A DNA stretch of 64,000 nt from Alkalicoccus luteus (GTDB lineage Bacteria; Bacillota; Bacilli; Bacillales; Salisediminibacteriaceae), in assembly GCF_012034335.1 (NCBI RefSeq), contig NZ_JAATHJ010000019.1, positions 1 to 64,000 of the forward strand, in the 5' to 3' direction. The notes under the pieces were generated by a model that did not search any database, was not told the DNA's origin, and was given only the letters and a program-made list of their open reading frames with translations. The translations under genes were made by a program, and so were the position numbers. This document shows, one piece after another, positions 47,418-56,072 of the stretch. How positions within the stretch are numbered: position 1 is the stretch's first letter; each line of letters opens with the position of its first letter.

Positions 47418-49454
47418 TTAAACTGTTGCGCGTCTGCGTAGAGTCAGAAGCACAGCGCCTGCAGCAGCTGCTGTCAGACCAAGAATGATCAAGTACGGAT
47501 AAGCGGTTGCTGTAGCAGGCATTTCATCGCCTTCCGTCTGTCCAGGATGATCAGCATAGATATCGGATTCGGTGCCGTCTACGTCAAAGTTGTAGGCGAA
47601 GTAAGCGCCGTCTCCATCATCCGTGTAGTCACCCGTGAAGCTCACCTGATCAATACCAAGACGCTCCAGGTGATCGACTCCATCCGGAGAGCTCGTAAAG
47701 AGAACATCTCCTGCCATATCCTGCGGCAGCAGTGCCCAGTTAAACGTCGCGTGTGGATGATACGTACCGTGAGCCTGCAGATATTCAGCAATCACCTGTC
47801 GGTTTTGTACGTTTGCATCAACCAGTTCTTCAACGAGTGCCGCGTCTTCCAGGTGATCGCCACCGCCGCCTGCACGATAGTTGTTTGTAACGACGAGGAA
47901 TTCCATATCTTCTGTGACGGGCTCACCTTCATACATCAGATCCGTAACGCGCTCTCCAACCGGCTGCGTCACATCCAGGTAATAATCGACACCTTCGATG
48001 ACGTCAAAGTTAAACGCGGAGAAGCTCGCGTGCAGATCCTGATCCTCTGTTGCAGCAGGATCGATCTGTTCGAAATTTTCGGCAGAACGCTCCAGCCACT
48101 GCTCAAGCTCGGCACCGTCAATGTCTACAACCTGCAGCGTGTTGGAGTATACGTAAATATCTGCCAGGTCACCAATTGTAACGTCACCTGCATCCACTTC
48201 CGTGAATCCGCCGCGGTAGCCGGCCCGGAATGGTGCTGCTGCGGAGAGAAGCGGCTTCTCTTCATATTCTGTGCCTTCCAGGTAGTCCTCTGTGTACCAC
48301 AGCTGGGCATCGTTTACGAGCTGTGTCACTTCATTATCCATAACGAGAGAGAAAAAGCTGTTCATGCCTTCCGAGAACGAGCCGACAACTTCATTAATGT
48401 AGTCGACTGTTTTCTCATGAACGTCGATAATCAAATCAACGATACGGTCGTTTGATTCAACGCCCTCAACCCCGATGACTTCAGAAGCAGAGGATTGAAT
48501 TGACCATTCCCCATCAGATTCGGTCAGGCTGAGGTCAATTGTTCCGAGGTGGCTCCCCCATGACCCTGCCATAACAGCCGGAATGCCGTGGATCGTACCA
48601 GCCTCGTCATCAACGCCCTCTACTTCATCATAACCGGAGTTTCCAGGGAACGTCTGGTGTGCGTGTCCCATGACAAGGGCATCGATACCGTCTACAGACT
48701 CAGCGAGTGATACGGCTGCATGCTCTGTTTCACGGTCGCTCGTATTAACCCCCGTGTGAGCGAGAGCAACGACTACGTCTGACTGCTCCGCGAGATCCGG
48801 AACGTAGCGCTGAGCAGATTCCACAATATCACGCACTTCAATATTGCCTTCCAGGTGGAGGTTGTCCCACTGCATGATCTGCGGCGGCACAAAACCGATG
48901 ACGCCGATATCAATCGGCTTTCCGTCTACTTCGTGCTCAATGATCGTATACGGCTCGTGATAGTGCTCTTCCCGGTCCGTACCAGCTTTATAGACGTTTG
49001 CACTTAAAATCGGGAAGTCTGCTGATTCGATCACGTTATCCAGGTAATCGAGACCGAAATTGTACTCATGGTTTCCGATTGCAGCAGCTGAGTAGTCGAG
49101 ATCGTTCATCGCTTTGATGACAGACATCGTGTCGCCTTCCTCAACCGGCTCGATCAAAATTTCCATTTCCCCGAGCATGCTTCCTTCAAAAATATCCCCG
49201 TTGTCGAACAGAATCGTGTTTTCTTTCTCAGCCCGAACCTGTTCAATCAGCGACGCTGTTTTCACAAAGCCGTAGTCGTCTACCGCCTCGTCATTCATGT
49301 AGTCGTACGGCATCAGATACGAGTGAATGTCGGTCGTCGTCATGATCGTCAAGTCGTGCTGTTCCTCTGCTGATACAGCAGCCGGAAACATGATCATTCC
49401 GGCAGCACCGGCGAGCGCTGTCCGCTTCATCCAAGTTGGAAAACGTTTTGCCAT
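47418..49454 (-). CDS. Secreted 5'-nucleotidase/cyclic-nucleotide phosphodiesterase, cell-wall or membrane anchored
   Basis: Extracellular nucleotide hydrolase, 678 residues. A signal peptide ends near AVSAEE. The metallophosphatase domain has TTTDIHSYLMPYDY, FDNGDIFEGS, AIGNHEYNFG and VMGHAHQTFPG. The C-terminal 5'-nucleotidase domain carries NNYRAGGGGD. The end reads EMPATATAY, a hydrophobic helix and RRRATV, which looks like a variant sortase signal (MPATA instead of LPxTG). It likely recovers phosphate or nucleosides from outside. GGGGAGG precedes the ATG. Confidence 0.88.
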   Translation of the reverse strand: MAKRFPTWMKRTALAGAAGMIMFPAAVSAEEQHDLTIMTTTDIHSYLMPYDYMNDEAVDDYGFVKTASLIEQVRAEKENTILFDNGDIFEGSMLGEMEILIEPVEEGDTMSVIKAMNDLDYSAAAIGNHEYNFGLDYLDNVIESADFPILSANVYKAGTDREEHYHEPYTIIEHEVDGKPIDIGVIGFVPPQIMQWDNLHLEGNIEVRDIVESAQRYVPDLAEQSDVVVALAHTGVNTSDRETEHAAVSLAESVDGIDALVMGHAHQTFPGNSGYDEVEGVDDEAGTIHGIPAVMAGSWGSHLGTIDLSLTESDGEWSIQSSASEVIGVEGVESNDRIVDLIIDVHEKTVDYINEVVGSFSEGMNSFFSLVMDNEVTQLVNDAQLWYTEDYLEGTEYEEKPLLSAAAPFRAGYRGGFTEVDAGDVTIGDLADIYVYSNTLQVVDIDGAELEQWLERSAENFEQIDPAATEDQDLHASFSAFNFDVIEGVDYYLDVTQPVGERVTDLMYEGEPVTEDMEFLVVTNNYRAGGGGDHLEDAALVEELVDANVQNRQVIAEYLQAHGTYHPHATFNWALLPQDMAGDVLFTSSPDGVDHLERLGIDQVSFTGDYTDDGDGAYFAYNFDVDGTESDIYADHPGQTEGDEMPATATAYPYLIILGLTAAAAGAVLLTLRRRATV

Positions 49455-49706
49455 TATGTATAACCTCCCCTGAAGTATGTGGCCCTCTTTTTGCCGGCTT
49501 AGAAGCCAGACAGAAAAAGGGTTACGTTTGAGATTTTACCATAATCAGCTGGTGCTATACGTCTGTATGTGAAATCGCTTCAAAAACGATTGATAGTACC
49601 AGCAGGGAGTCAGTGCAATTATGAGACTTTCTTCGGAACTCTAACTTTTTTGTGCGACTTTGGAAACATCAGACGTCTGACAGATTTTTGAAATTGCGCT
49701 AAAACC
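49455..49706. other. Intergenic stretch between nucleotidase and element copy 3
   Basis: No gene. One perfect palindrome, TCAGACGTCTGA, lies near 49669. The promoter of the nucleotidase must lie here but no consensus match is obvious. Confidence 0.4.
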
Positions 49707-49739
49707 AAAAACGCACCGGCGCTAAGCCGATGCATTTTC
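49707..49739. repeat. Target-site duplication, distal copy (secY terminator hairpin)
   Basis: A 33-bp hairpin sequence matching 50251-50283 at 31 of 33 positions. One change (GCATTTT for GCGTTTT) weakens the stem, so this is the decaying copy. Confidence 0.8.
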
Positions 49740-50250
49740 CAGGCTGCTGAAAAAGTCTTTCAACTTACCTATTTATTCGTTTGGTTGTATTTCTCCTCTA
49801 TTTACCGAGCCTGCCGTGGGCTTGCCTTCAGCTATTTCTCAGGGTAAACCCCTGTCTGCAAGAAGAGCGCGGCTTCCAAGGGCACGCCGGACACGACGGG
49901 AAAATGGATTTGTTTGTTGGAGAAAAACGTTCCGATCGGTAGATACGACTGTTTCATGGTACATACGTTGAAGCACAGGTAATCCCTATTTGACATCGAA
50001 GCGTTGCCTTTATAAAGGTTCCATCCATATGGAACAAGCATATGTGAATCCTCACCAGGCGTTTCAACCGGACAGCCAGCTGCCAAATCGGAGGATCTCG
50101 ACTCCAGGAGGATCAGAACGAGGCGAAGATCCAGCGCTTCCGACAGCAGGAGGAAGCGGTTAGCTGAGGCCGTTCCCTCCGGAAAGCGAGTGTCCGCAGA
50201 TGCAGGCAGATGCAACGTTATTCACTTAAAATGACTTTATCCACACTCTG
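49740..50250 (+). mobile_element. Terminator-targeted non-coding element, copy 3 (511 bp)
   Basis: Left end CAGGCTGCTGAAAAAGTC; inverted right end CAGAGTGTGGATAAAGTC. It has the same internal blocks as copies 1 and 2, with small deletions, and the same orientation relative to the gene it follows. The mismatched flanking repeats suggest an older insertion than the other two. Confidence 0.8.
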
Positions 50251-50283
50251 AAAAACGCACCGGCGATAAGCCGATGCGTTTTC
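50251..50283 (-). terminator. secY terminator (proximal copy of duplicated hairpin)
   Basis: Minus-strand stem AAAACGCATCGGC / GCCGGTGCGTTTT followed by T5, 11 bp after secY. It keeps its T-run. Confidence 0.8.
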
Positions 50284-50293
50284 AGTACTGCTA

Positions 50294-51595
50294 TTAAGAA
50301 GAACGGCGCATAAATCCTGTGTAACGCCGGTCGATCAGCTGGCTTTCAATTCGCTTCATCGTATCGAGTGCAACCCCGACGACGATGAGGAGTCCGGTAC
50401 CGCCGATCTGCACCGCTGGCGGAAGGCCGGCAAGCGTACCGAAAATAAGCGGCAGAATCGCTACTGTTGCCAGGAAGAGCGATCCGACGAACGTCAGTCT
50501 GTAAAGCAGGCGGACGATGTAGTCCTGTGTTGCTTTACCTGGTCGAACGCCCGGAATAAAGCCATTCTGTCGCTGCAGGTTCTGAGCCATCTGCTCCGGA
50601 TTCATCTGCACGAACGTATAGAAATACGCAAAGGCGATGATGAGCAGCGCATAGAAGACCATGCCGATCGGGTTCGTGTAGTCAAATGTCTGCACGATCC
50701 ACGTCGAGACCGGACTGCCTTCTCCGACGAAGTTCGCTACTGTCGGCGGGAAGATAAACAGCGACATCGCGAAGATAACCGGGATAACCCCTGCCGCGTT
50801 TACCTTAATCGGCAGGTGGGACGACTGTCCGCCCGTTGCACGGCCGCCGGCTGCGATTTGCTTCGCATACTGAACAGGCACTTTTCGTTCAGCCTGCTGG
50901 ACAAAGATAACGAACACGACTACAGCCAGAATTGCCAGTACAATCAGCGCTACGATGACGATGTTTAAGAAGAGCTGATCTCCTGCATCGGCAATGTAGA
51001 TCGTATACAGCTGCATGACGCCGTTCGGAATTCCTGCTGCGATACCGGCAAAGATGAGGATCGAAATACCATTTCCGACGCCTTTAGCCGTAATCTGCTC
51101 ACCGAGCCACAGCAGGAAGGCCGTGCCCCCGGTAAGGGTGATCGCAATGATCAGGTACGTCGAAACGGACGGATTCGGTACGAGCCCCGGCATCAGGTTG
51201 TTAAACCCGATCGACATTCCGAGCGCCTGTACAAACGCGATGCCGATCGTTCCGTAACGCGTCACATTCGCCAATTTCTTTCGTCCGGCATCCCCTTCAC
51301 GCGCCCACTCTGCAAACTTCGGCACGACGTCCATGCGAAGAAGCTGGACGATGATGGATGCCGTAATGTACGGCATAATTCCGGTCGCGAAGATCGAAAA
51401 GTTTTCGAGCGCTCCGCCGCCAAACGTATTCAGAAAGCCGAGTGCGGCCAGTCCGTCGAAGCTGAGCGCATCCGCGTTCACTCCCGGAGCGGGAAGATGA
51501 GCGCCAATACGGAAAACGACAAGGATCGAAAGCGTGAACAAAATCTTATTCCGCAGATCGCCTGCCTTAAACATCCCTCTTAAAGTACTAAACAT
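50294..51595 (-). CDS. secY: Protein translocase subunit SecY (outside a ribosomal-protein cluster)
   Basis: Channel subunit of the Sec translocon, 433 residues, ten hydrophobic segments. The family blocks RNKILFTLSILVVFRIGAHLPAPGV, GIMPYITASIIVQLL, GGQSSHLPIKVNAAGVIPVIFA and GFIPGVRPGKATQDYI are intact, so it looks functional. ATG 51595 matches the usual SecY start; GTG 51607 is rejected. Canonical secY lies between rplO and adk, but here the neighbours are an element and a DsbA-family gene. It is probably a second copy; whether another secY exists cannot be seen. Confidence 0.92.
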   Translation of the reverse strand: MFSTLRGMFKAGDLRNKILFTLSILVVFRIGAHLPAPGVNADALSFDGLAALGFLNTFGGGALENFSIFATGIMPYITASIIVQLLRMDVVPKFAEWAREGDAGRKKLANVTRYGTIGIAFVQALGMSIGFNNLMPGLVPNPSVSTYLIIAITLTGGTAFLLWLGEQITAKGVGNGISILIFAGIAAGIPNGVMQLYTIYIADAGDQLFLNIVIVALIVLAILAVVVFVIFVQQAERKVPVQYAKQIAAGGRATGGQSSHLPIKVNAAGVIPVIFAMSLFIFPPTVANFVGEGSPVSTWIVQTFDYTNPIGMVFYALLIIAFAYFYTFVQMNPEQMAQNLQRQNGFIPGVRPGKATQDYIVRLLYRLTFVGSLFLATVAILPLIFGTLAGLPPAVQIGGTGLLIVVGVALDTMKRIESQLIDRRYTGFMRRSS

Positions 51596-51794
51596 ACGCT
51601 TAAACACCTCTGTTCATCTCAAAAATCTCAGATGCCTGCGTAAACGCCTACGCATCCTGATGCTGTGCTGGTCGTGCGTCCCCTATCAAAAAACAATCGT
51701 TTAACGTCAAAATTACTGCCTTATCAGTCTATCATATTCATGCGCACCGCGCGCGGACAATTTTGCTTAGAACCGAAAAAAAATGCAGAAAACA

Positions 51795-51825
51795 GCAAAA
51801 AATCGTCCCGAAAACGGAACGATTT
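51795..51825 (-). terminator. Terminator of the methionine/DsbA transcript
   Basis: Minus-strand stem AAATCGT-CCG / CGG-ACGATTT followed by a T-run. Confidence 0.85.
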
Positions 51826-51842
51826 CCTCCTTTTATGGAAAA

Positions 51843-52433
51843 CTAATCCATCTCATCGGCCAGCGCCTGCTCGTACGCCTGCTGTCCCTGCAGCCCGGTT
51901 AATTTCTGACCGCCGATAAAAAAGGTCGGTACCGCCTGAACACCTTCTTCATAGGCACGCTGCTGAGATGCTTCACGGTCAGCTGAGTACCTGCGTTCCT
52001 CCAGCGCTGTTCGAAATGCTGCGGACTCCAGCCCGGTTTCTTCCGCCAGACGTTCCAGCACAGACAAGTCTCCGATATCGAGTCCTTCCTCATAAAACGC
52101 TTTAAACAGCCGGTGCGCATACGCGTTACCCAGGTCTTGTTCCTTTGCAAAGAGCAGACCTTCATGCGCCAAGTGGGTATGCGGCTGCGGATCGGTCATA
52201 TTGAGATTCATCGTCACACCGAGCTGGTCAGCAATTGGCAGGATGCGCTGGTGCCAGGCCTGCTGAATATAATCGCTGTGCGGACTCAGCGTTTCCTGCG
52301 GATACGGCCGCAGCTCGAACGGTAGCCATTCTATATCAACATCTTTTCCTTCCATTGCACGAAAAAGCGGAGCCTCCGCTAAATAGCAGAAAGGTCAAAC
52401 GAAATCGCTGTAAATACGGACTTTTATACTCAT
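51843..52433 (-). CDS. FrnE/YwbO-type DsbA family oxidoreductase with in-frame UGA, candidate selenoprotein
   Basis: Cytoplasmic thioredoxin-fold protein, 196 residues if UGA is read through. The N-terminus reads MSIKVRIYSDFV, then UGA (codon 13), then PFCYLAEAPLFRAMEGKDV. In this family the UGA position is the first cysteine of CPFC, so the product would be UPFC. The later cis-proline motif AVPTFFIGG and the helical insert are intact. AAGGAGG lies 7 bp before ATG 52433, whereas the internal ATG 52355 has no usable site. A hairpin follows the UGA. The alternative is a nonsense-mutated pseudogene, but the rest shows no decay. It lies 61 bp after hom and may share the methionine transcript. Confidence 0.7.
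52366..52397 (-). promoter_or_regulatory. SECIS-like hairpin directly after the in-frame UGA
   Basis: The UGA is at 52397-52395. After 20 nt comes the apical loop GGC (52374-52372), closed by the perfect 6-bp stem AGCGGA / TCCGCT. A loop 16-37 nt after the UGA with G in its first two bases fits the bacterial SECIS description. The same bases encode the conserved-looking AEAP, so coding constraint could produce the stem by chance. Confidence 0.5.
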
Positions 52434-52494
52434 CTTTCAGCCTCCTTCAGCATTTGACCGTAGTGTAGCAAAAGGAGAAGCGAACAGCCAGTAT

Positions 52495-53652
52495 TTAAAC
52501 CGGCTGCAAAACCTCTTCCGGACAGCCAAGCACTGCAAGCGCCTTTCCTTCCGGCCTGCGGCGGACAACCGCTCCGTACTTGCCGTCTGATTCCACAATC
52601 CGGCTGACAGGCTCCAGTTCATCCGGAACGGCGCTGCCGGTAATAAACCAGTACGGGAACGGTTCTTCCTCTGCAGGGGCCGGCTCTGTAAACGGCGGTT
52701 CTTCCTCTGCCGTATTCGTCCAGTGATTGATCACGTCCTCAATCACCGCACCTGCCGTCGGAAATTTTCCGGCTCCCGGTCCCTGAAAGAGAAGCGGTCC
52801 GCTCAAGGATGCTTCCACATACACGCCGTTGTTCACGCCTTCTACACCGTAAAGGGCATGATCCTTTAAGACAAGCTTCGGACCGACAGATGCTTTCGTT
52901 CCTTCTAATGAAGCAACGTGCTTGATTCGTCCGCCGAGCTTTTCTGCTAAATGCAGGTCGCGTACATCTATGCCCCGGATACCCTGCGGACGCTCTTCCG
53001 TCCATTCAGGCCCCGCGCCGTTGATCCAGAAGCTCAAAATCGTCGTTTTAAACCAGGCATCCCATCCGTCGATATCCTTATCCGGCACCGCTTCTGCATA
53101 TCCAAGTGCTGTTGCTTCCTCCAGTGCCGCTTCAAATGCGGTGCCTTCCTCCCGCATTTTCGTCAAAATAAAGTTAGAGGTGCCGTTGACGATGCCTTCC
53201 ACCCGCAGGATGCGGTTTGTTTTCAGCGTATGCCGGATCGAAGTCAGGATGGGGATGCCGCCGGCAACAGCCGCTTCATAGAACAATCTGCTGCCGGACC
53301 CTGCTGCGAGCAGATGCAGCTCTTCCCCGTGCCGGGCAATCAGTTCCTTATTGGCTGAAATCACCGAGATCCCTTTTTGCAGCAGCTTCCGGACGGCGGG
53401 ATAGGCTTCCTCCGCATCTGTCACCGCCTCTACAACGGTGTCCACCTCTGCTTCAAACAGCGCCTCGAGCCGGTCGGTTACGAGCGTATCCGGTCCGGTG
53501 GCGCGGGCTTTTGACGCATCTTTAACAACGACGACTGGAATCGTGAAAAAGCCTGCAAGCGTCTCGACACGCTTCCGTTCCTTCTCCAGGCTTTCGTAAA
53601 CACCGCTTCCGACGGTTCCAAATCCAAGGATCCCTAATTTTCTCGTACTCAT
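52495..53652 (-). CDS. hom: Homoserine dehydrogenase, short form without a clear ACT domain
   Basis: Reduces aspartate semialdehyde to homoserine, 385 residues. The NAD(P) motif GILGFGTVGSGVYESL is at the start; AVAGGIPILTSIR and EGIVNGTSNFILTKM follow; the catalytic region is PDKDIDGWDAWFKT. The usual Bacillus protein is about 430 residues with a regulatory ACT end; here the last 60 residues are only weakly ACT-like, so feedback by threonine may be absent. It overlaps the synthetase gene by 4 bp and is the fifth overlap/short-gap gene in the SAM-controlled operon. Confidence 0.88.
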   Translation of the reverse strand: MSTRKLGILGFGTVGSGVYESLEKERKRVETLAGFFTIPVVVVKDASKARATGPDTLVTDRLEALFEAEVDTVVEAVTDAEEAYPAVRKLLQKGISVISANKELIARHGEELHLLAAGSGSRLFYEAAVAGGIPILTSIRHTLKTNRILRVEGIVNGTSNFILTKMREEGTAFEAALEEATALGYAEAVPDKDIDGWDAWFKTTILSFWINGAGPEWTEERPQGIRGIDVRDLHLAEKLGGRIKHVASLEGTKASVGPKLVLKDHALYGVEGVNNGVYVEASLSGPLLFQGPGAGKFPTAGAVIEDVINHWTNTAEEEPPFTEPAPAEEEPFPYWFITGSAVPDELEPVSRIVESDGKYGAVVRRRPEGKALAVLGCPEEVLQPV

Positions 53653-55313
53653 GTTGCAGCCTCCTTCTCCAGTTCACGGCGCTTTAATTCCCGCCGTAAT
53701 ATTTTTCCGCTGATTTTCGTCTTCGGCAGCTCGTCGACAATTTCGATTTCTTTCGGAGCAGCGTGTGCGGCGAGGTTCTGTTTTACAAACTGACGTATTT
53801 CTTCGGACAGCCCCTCCCGTGCCTCATAGCCTGAGCGAAGCGTAATAAATGCTTTTATAATATGGCCGCGAATCTCATCAGGCTTGCCGATCACGCCGGC
53901 TTCCGCCACGGCTTCATGCTCGATCAGCTTCGACTCTACTTCAAACGGGCCGACCTGCTCGCCGGCCGTTTTAATTAAATCATCCTCACGCCCCTGGAAA
54001 AAGACGTAGCCGTCCTCATCCTGCAACGCGGTATCACCGGATAAATACCAGCCGTTTTCCGTGAAATACGAGCGGAACTTCGCCTCGTTTTTCCATATTT
54101 CTTTCATTAATCCAGGCCACGGTGAGCGCACGGCAAGCTTCCCTTGTCTGCCTGCGGGAAGCGGCTGATTGTTCTCATCCAGAATCCCAATCTCAATGCC
54201 CGGGAACGCTTTTCCCATCGATCCTGGTTTAATCGTGTCAGACGGCAGGTTCACGATCAGATGTCCGCCCGTTTCGGTCATCCACCACGTATCGTGAATG
54301 CGGACACCGAGCTCTCTGTATGCCCAGTGAATCACTTCAGGATTCAGCGGCTCTCCTACACTCAGAATATGTCGCAGGCTTTTCAGGCTGAACTGCTTAT
54401 GCAGATTGCCTTCACTCATCAGCATCCTAAACGCAGTTGGAGCGCTGTACCAGATCGTCACGCCGAAGCGGTCAATCAGCCGGTACCAGTCGGCAGCGTC
54501 AAAGCGGCCTCCATGGATAACAACAGACGCTCTGTTCAGCCACGGAGCGAACACGCCGTACACGCTGCCTGTCACCCAGCCCGGATGCGAGGTGCACCAG
54601 TATACATCATCTTCTTTAATATCAAGCACCCAGCGGCCGCTGATGACGTGATGCGGCAGTACCTTTTGCGCATGCAGCACGCCTTTCGGTTTGCCGGTAG
54701 AGCCGGACGTGTAATGAATAAGCATGCCATCTTGTTCTCCGCGCCACACAACGGGATCCTCTTCGTCAGGAACCGCTGCTGCCTGAAGTTCATCGATCAG
54801 CCACGTTTTTTTCAAGTGCGGCAATTCGCTTGCCGGAACTCGTTTGCCGAGCTCATCGTCGGTAATCAAATATTGCGCTTCACAGTCGTGCATCCGTTCC
54901 TTGACCGCTTCTTCCATAAACGCTTCGAAGAGAGGCCCGGCCACTGCGCCGGCTTTTATAGCGGCAAGCACAGCAAAGTAGCAGTCCGGTGATTTTGGCA
55001 GAAAAATAAATACGCGGTCCCCAGGCAGCACTCCTTCCGCCTTCAGAACGCGCGCATAGTGATCGGTGATATTCTTCACCTGCTCAAACGTGTACACAGC
55101 TTCTTCTGTTCTGTCGGTATAAAGCAGCGCCGTCCGGTCTCCGTAGCCGTCGTCGACGTGGCGGTCAATGCACTCATATGCTGCATTCCATTTTCCCTCC
55201 GGCACTTTACCGAGCCAGTTAACGGCGTCTTCCCAGCTCGTTTTTCCCTGCTGGCGGTCAATCGTAATGTTTGCATTCGCCGCCGTAAGCGGAGATGGGT
55301 TCAGAACGTTCAT
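53649..55313 (-). CDS. AMP-forming acyl-CoA synthetase, acetyl-CoA synthetase-like
   Basis: Activates a carboxylic acid, probably acetate or a short relative, via an acyl-AMP to acyl-CoA, 554 residues. Motifs are IHYTSGSTGKPKGVLHA (P-loop), DTWWMTETGG, YLSGDTALQDEDGY and the acylation lysine region PKTKISGKILRREL. It overlaps ssuB-like by 4 bp (ATGA). In a methionine operon it might supply acetyl-CoA for homoserine acetylation, which is inference; no metX is nearby. Confidence 0.85.
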   Translation of the reverse strand: MNVLNPSPLTAANANITIDRQQGKTSWEDAVNWLGKVPEGKWNAAYECIDRHVDDGYGDRTALLYTDRTEEAVYTFEQVKNITDHYARVLKAEGVLPGDRVFIFLPKSPDCYFAVLAAIKAGAVAGPLFEAFMEEAVKERMHDCEAQYLITDDELGKRVPASELPHLKKTWLIDELQAAAVPDEEDPVVWRGEQDGMLIHYTSGSTGKPKGVLHAQKVLPHHVISGRWVLDIKEDDVYWCTSHPGWVTGSVYGVFAPWLNRASVVIHGGRFDAADWYRLIDRFGVTIWYSAPTAFRMLMSEGNLHKQFSLKSLRHILSVGEPLNPEVIHWAYRELGVRIHDTWWMTETGGHLIVNLPSDTIKPGSMGKAFPGIEIGILDENNQPLPAGRQGKLAVRSPWPGLMKEIWKNEAKFRSYFTENGWYLSGDTALQDEDGYVFFQGREDDLIKTAGEQVGPFEVESKLIEHEAVAEAGVIGKPDEIRGHIIKAFITLRSGYEAREGLSEEIRQFVKQNLAAHAAPKEIEIVDELPKTKISGKILRRELKRRELEKEAAT

Positions 55314-56059
55314 GCACGGACCTCCTTCTGCGCATTTCTTGTCATATCAAGGCTTTCAAGAATGTATTCCTTTAATTCGGCAAGCTTTGGATCGCTTTTG
55401 CGCCGAGGCTTGGCCGGTGTCACTTTTACGTTGTCATGCAGCTCTCCCGGCTGTCCTTTTAGAATCACGATCCGGTCGCAGAGCGTGAGCGCTTCATCGA
55501 TATCATGGGTGACGATGATCATCGTCGGGCTGTAGCGTTCCCAGAGCTCCAGCACCATGTCCTGCAGCTGCAGTTTCGTAAACGCGTCCAGTGCACTGAA
55601 CGGCTCGTCCAGAAGCAGCGTGGACGGCTCTGTCACGAGCGCCCGGGCTATCGCTGTCCGTTGGGCCATGCCCCCTGAAAGCTGCTTCGGATAGTGGCCT
55701 GTAAAATCTTCCAGACCGACGACTTTCAAAATCTCAAGCGCCTTTTCTTTCTGCTCCTCTTTCGGACCTTCCAGGCCGAAGCAGACGTTATCAAGCACAG
55801 TCAGCCACGGCATCAATCTAGGCTCCTGAAAAATAATACCGAGCTCTCCGGAAGGCCCGTTTACTTCTTTGCCGCTGATCCGGATCGTTCCTTCATAATC
55901 TGTATCCAAACCCGCGACCCCGCGGAGAATCGTACTCTTTCCACAGCCGGACGTGCCAAGCAGGCCAATAATTTCACCCGGCTCTGCCTGAAACGAAATA
56001 TCTTCTACAGCTGTAACGCCGTCAAACGAGCGGCCGAACCGTTCTACTTGTATACTCAT
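55310..56059 (-). CDS. ABC transporter ATPase, SsuB/TauB type
   Basis: ATP-binding subunit of a nitrate/sulfonate/taurine-class importer, 249 residues. Walker A LLGTSGCGKSTILRG, signature LSGGMAQRTAIARAL, Walker B LLLDEPFSALD, H-loop IIVTHDIDEAL. AAGGAGG upstream. Partner of the permease and binding protein that precede it in the operon. Confidence 0.9.
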   Translation of the reverse strand: MSIQVERFGRSFDGVTAVEDISFQAEPGEIIGLLGTSGCGKSTILRGVAGLDTDYEGTIRISGKEVNGPSGELGIIFQEPRLMPWLTVLDNVCFGLEGPKEEQKEKALEILKVVGLEDFTGHYPKQLSGGMAQRTAIARALVTEPSTLLLDEPFSALDAFTKLQLQDMVLELWERYSPTMIIVTHDIDEALTLCDRIVILKGQPGELHDNVKVTPAKPRRKSDPKLAELKEYILESLDMTRNAQKEVRA

Positions 56060-56072
56060 ACGGCTTTCCTCC

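Noticed and set aside
51843-52355. Annotating the DsbA-family gene from the internal ATG as a 170-residue protein
   Set aside because: This ATG has no ribosome site and the product would lack the first strand and active site. The strong site lies before ATG 52433.
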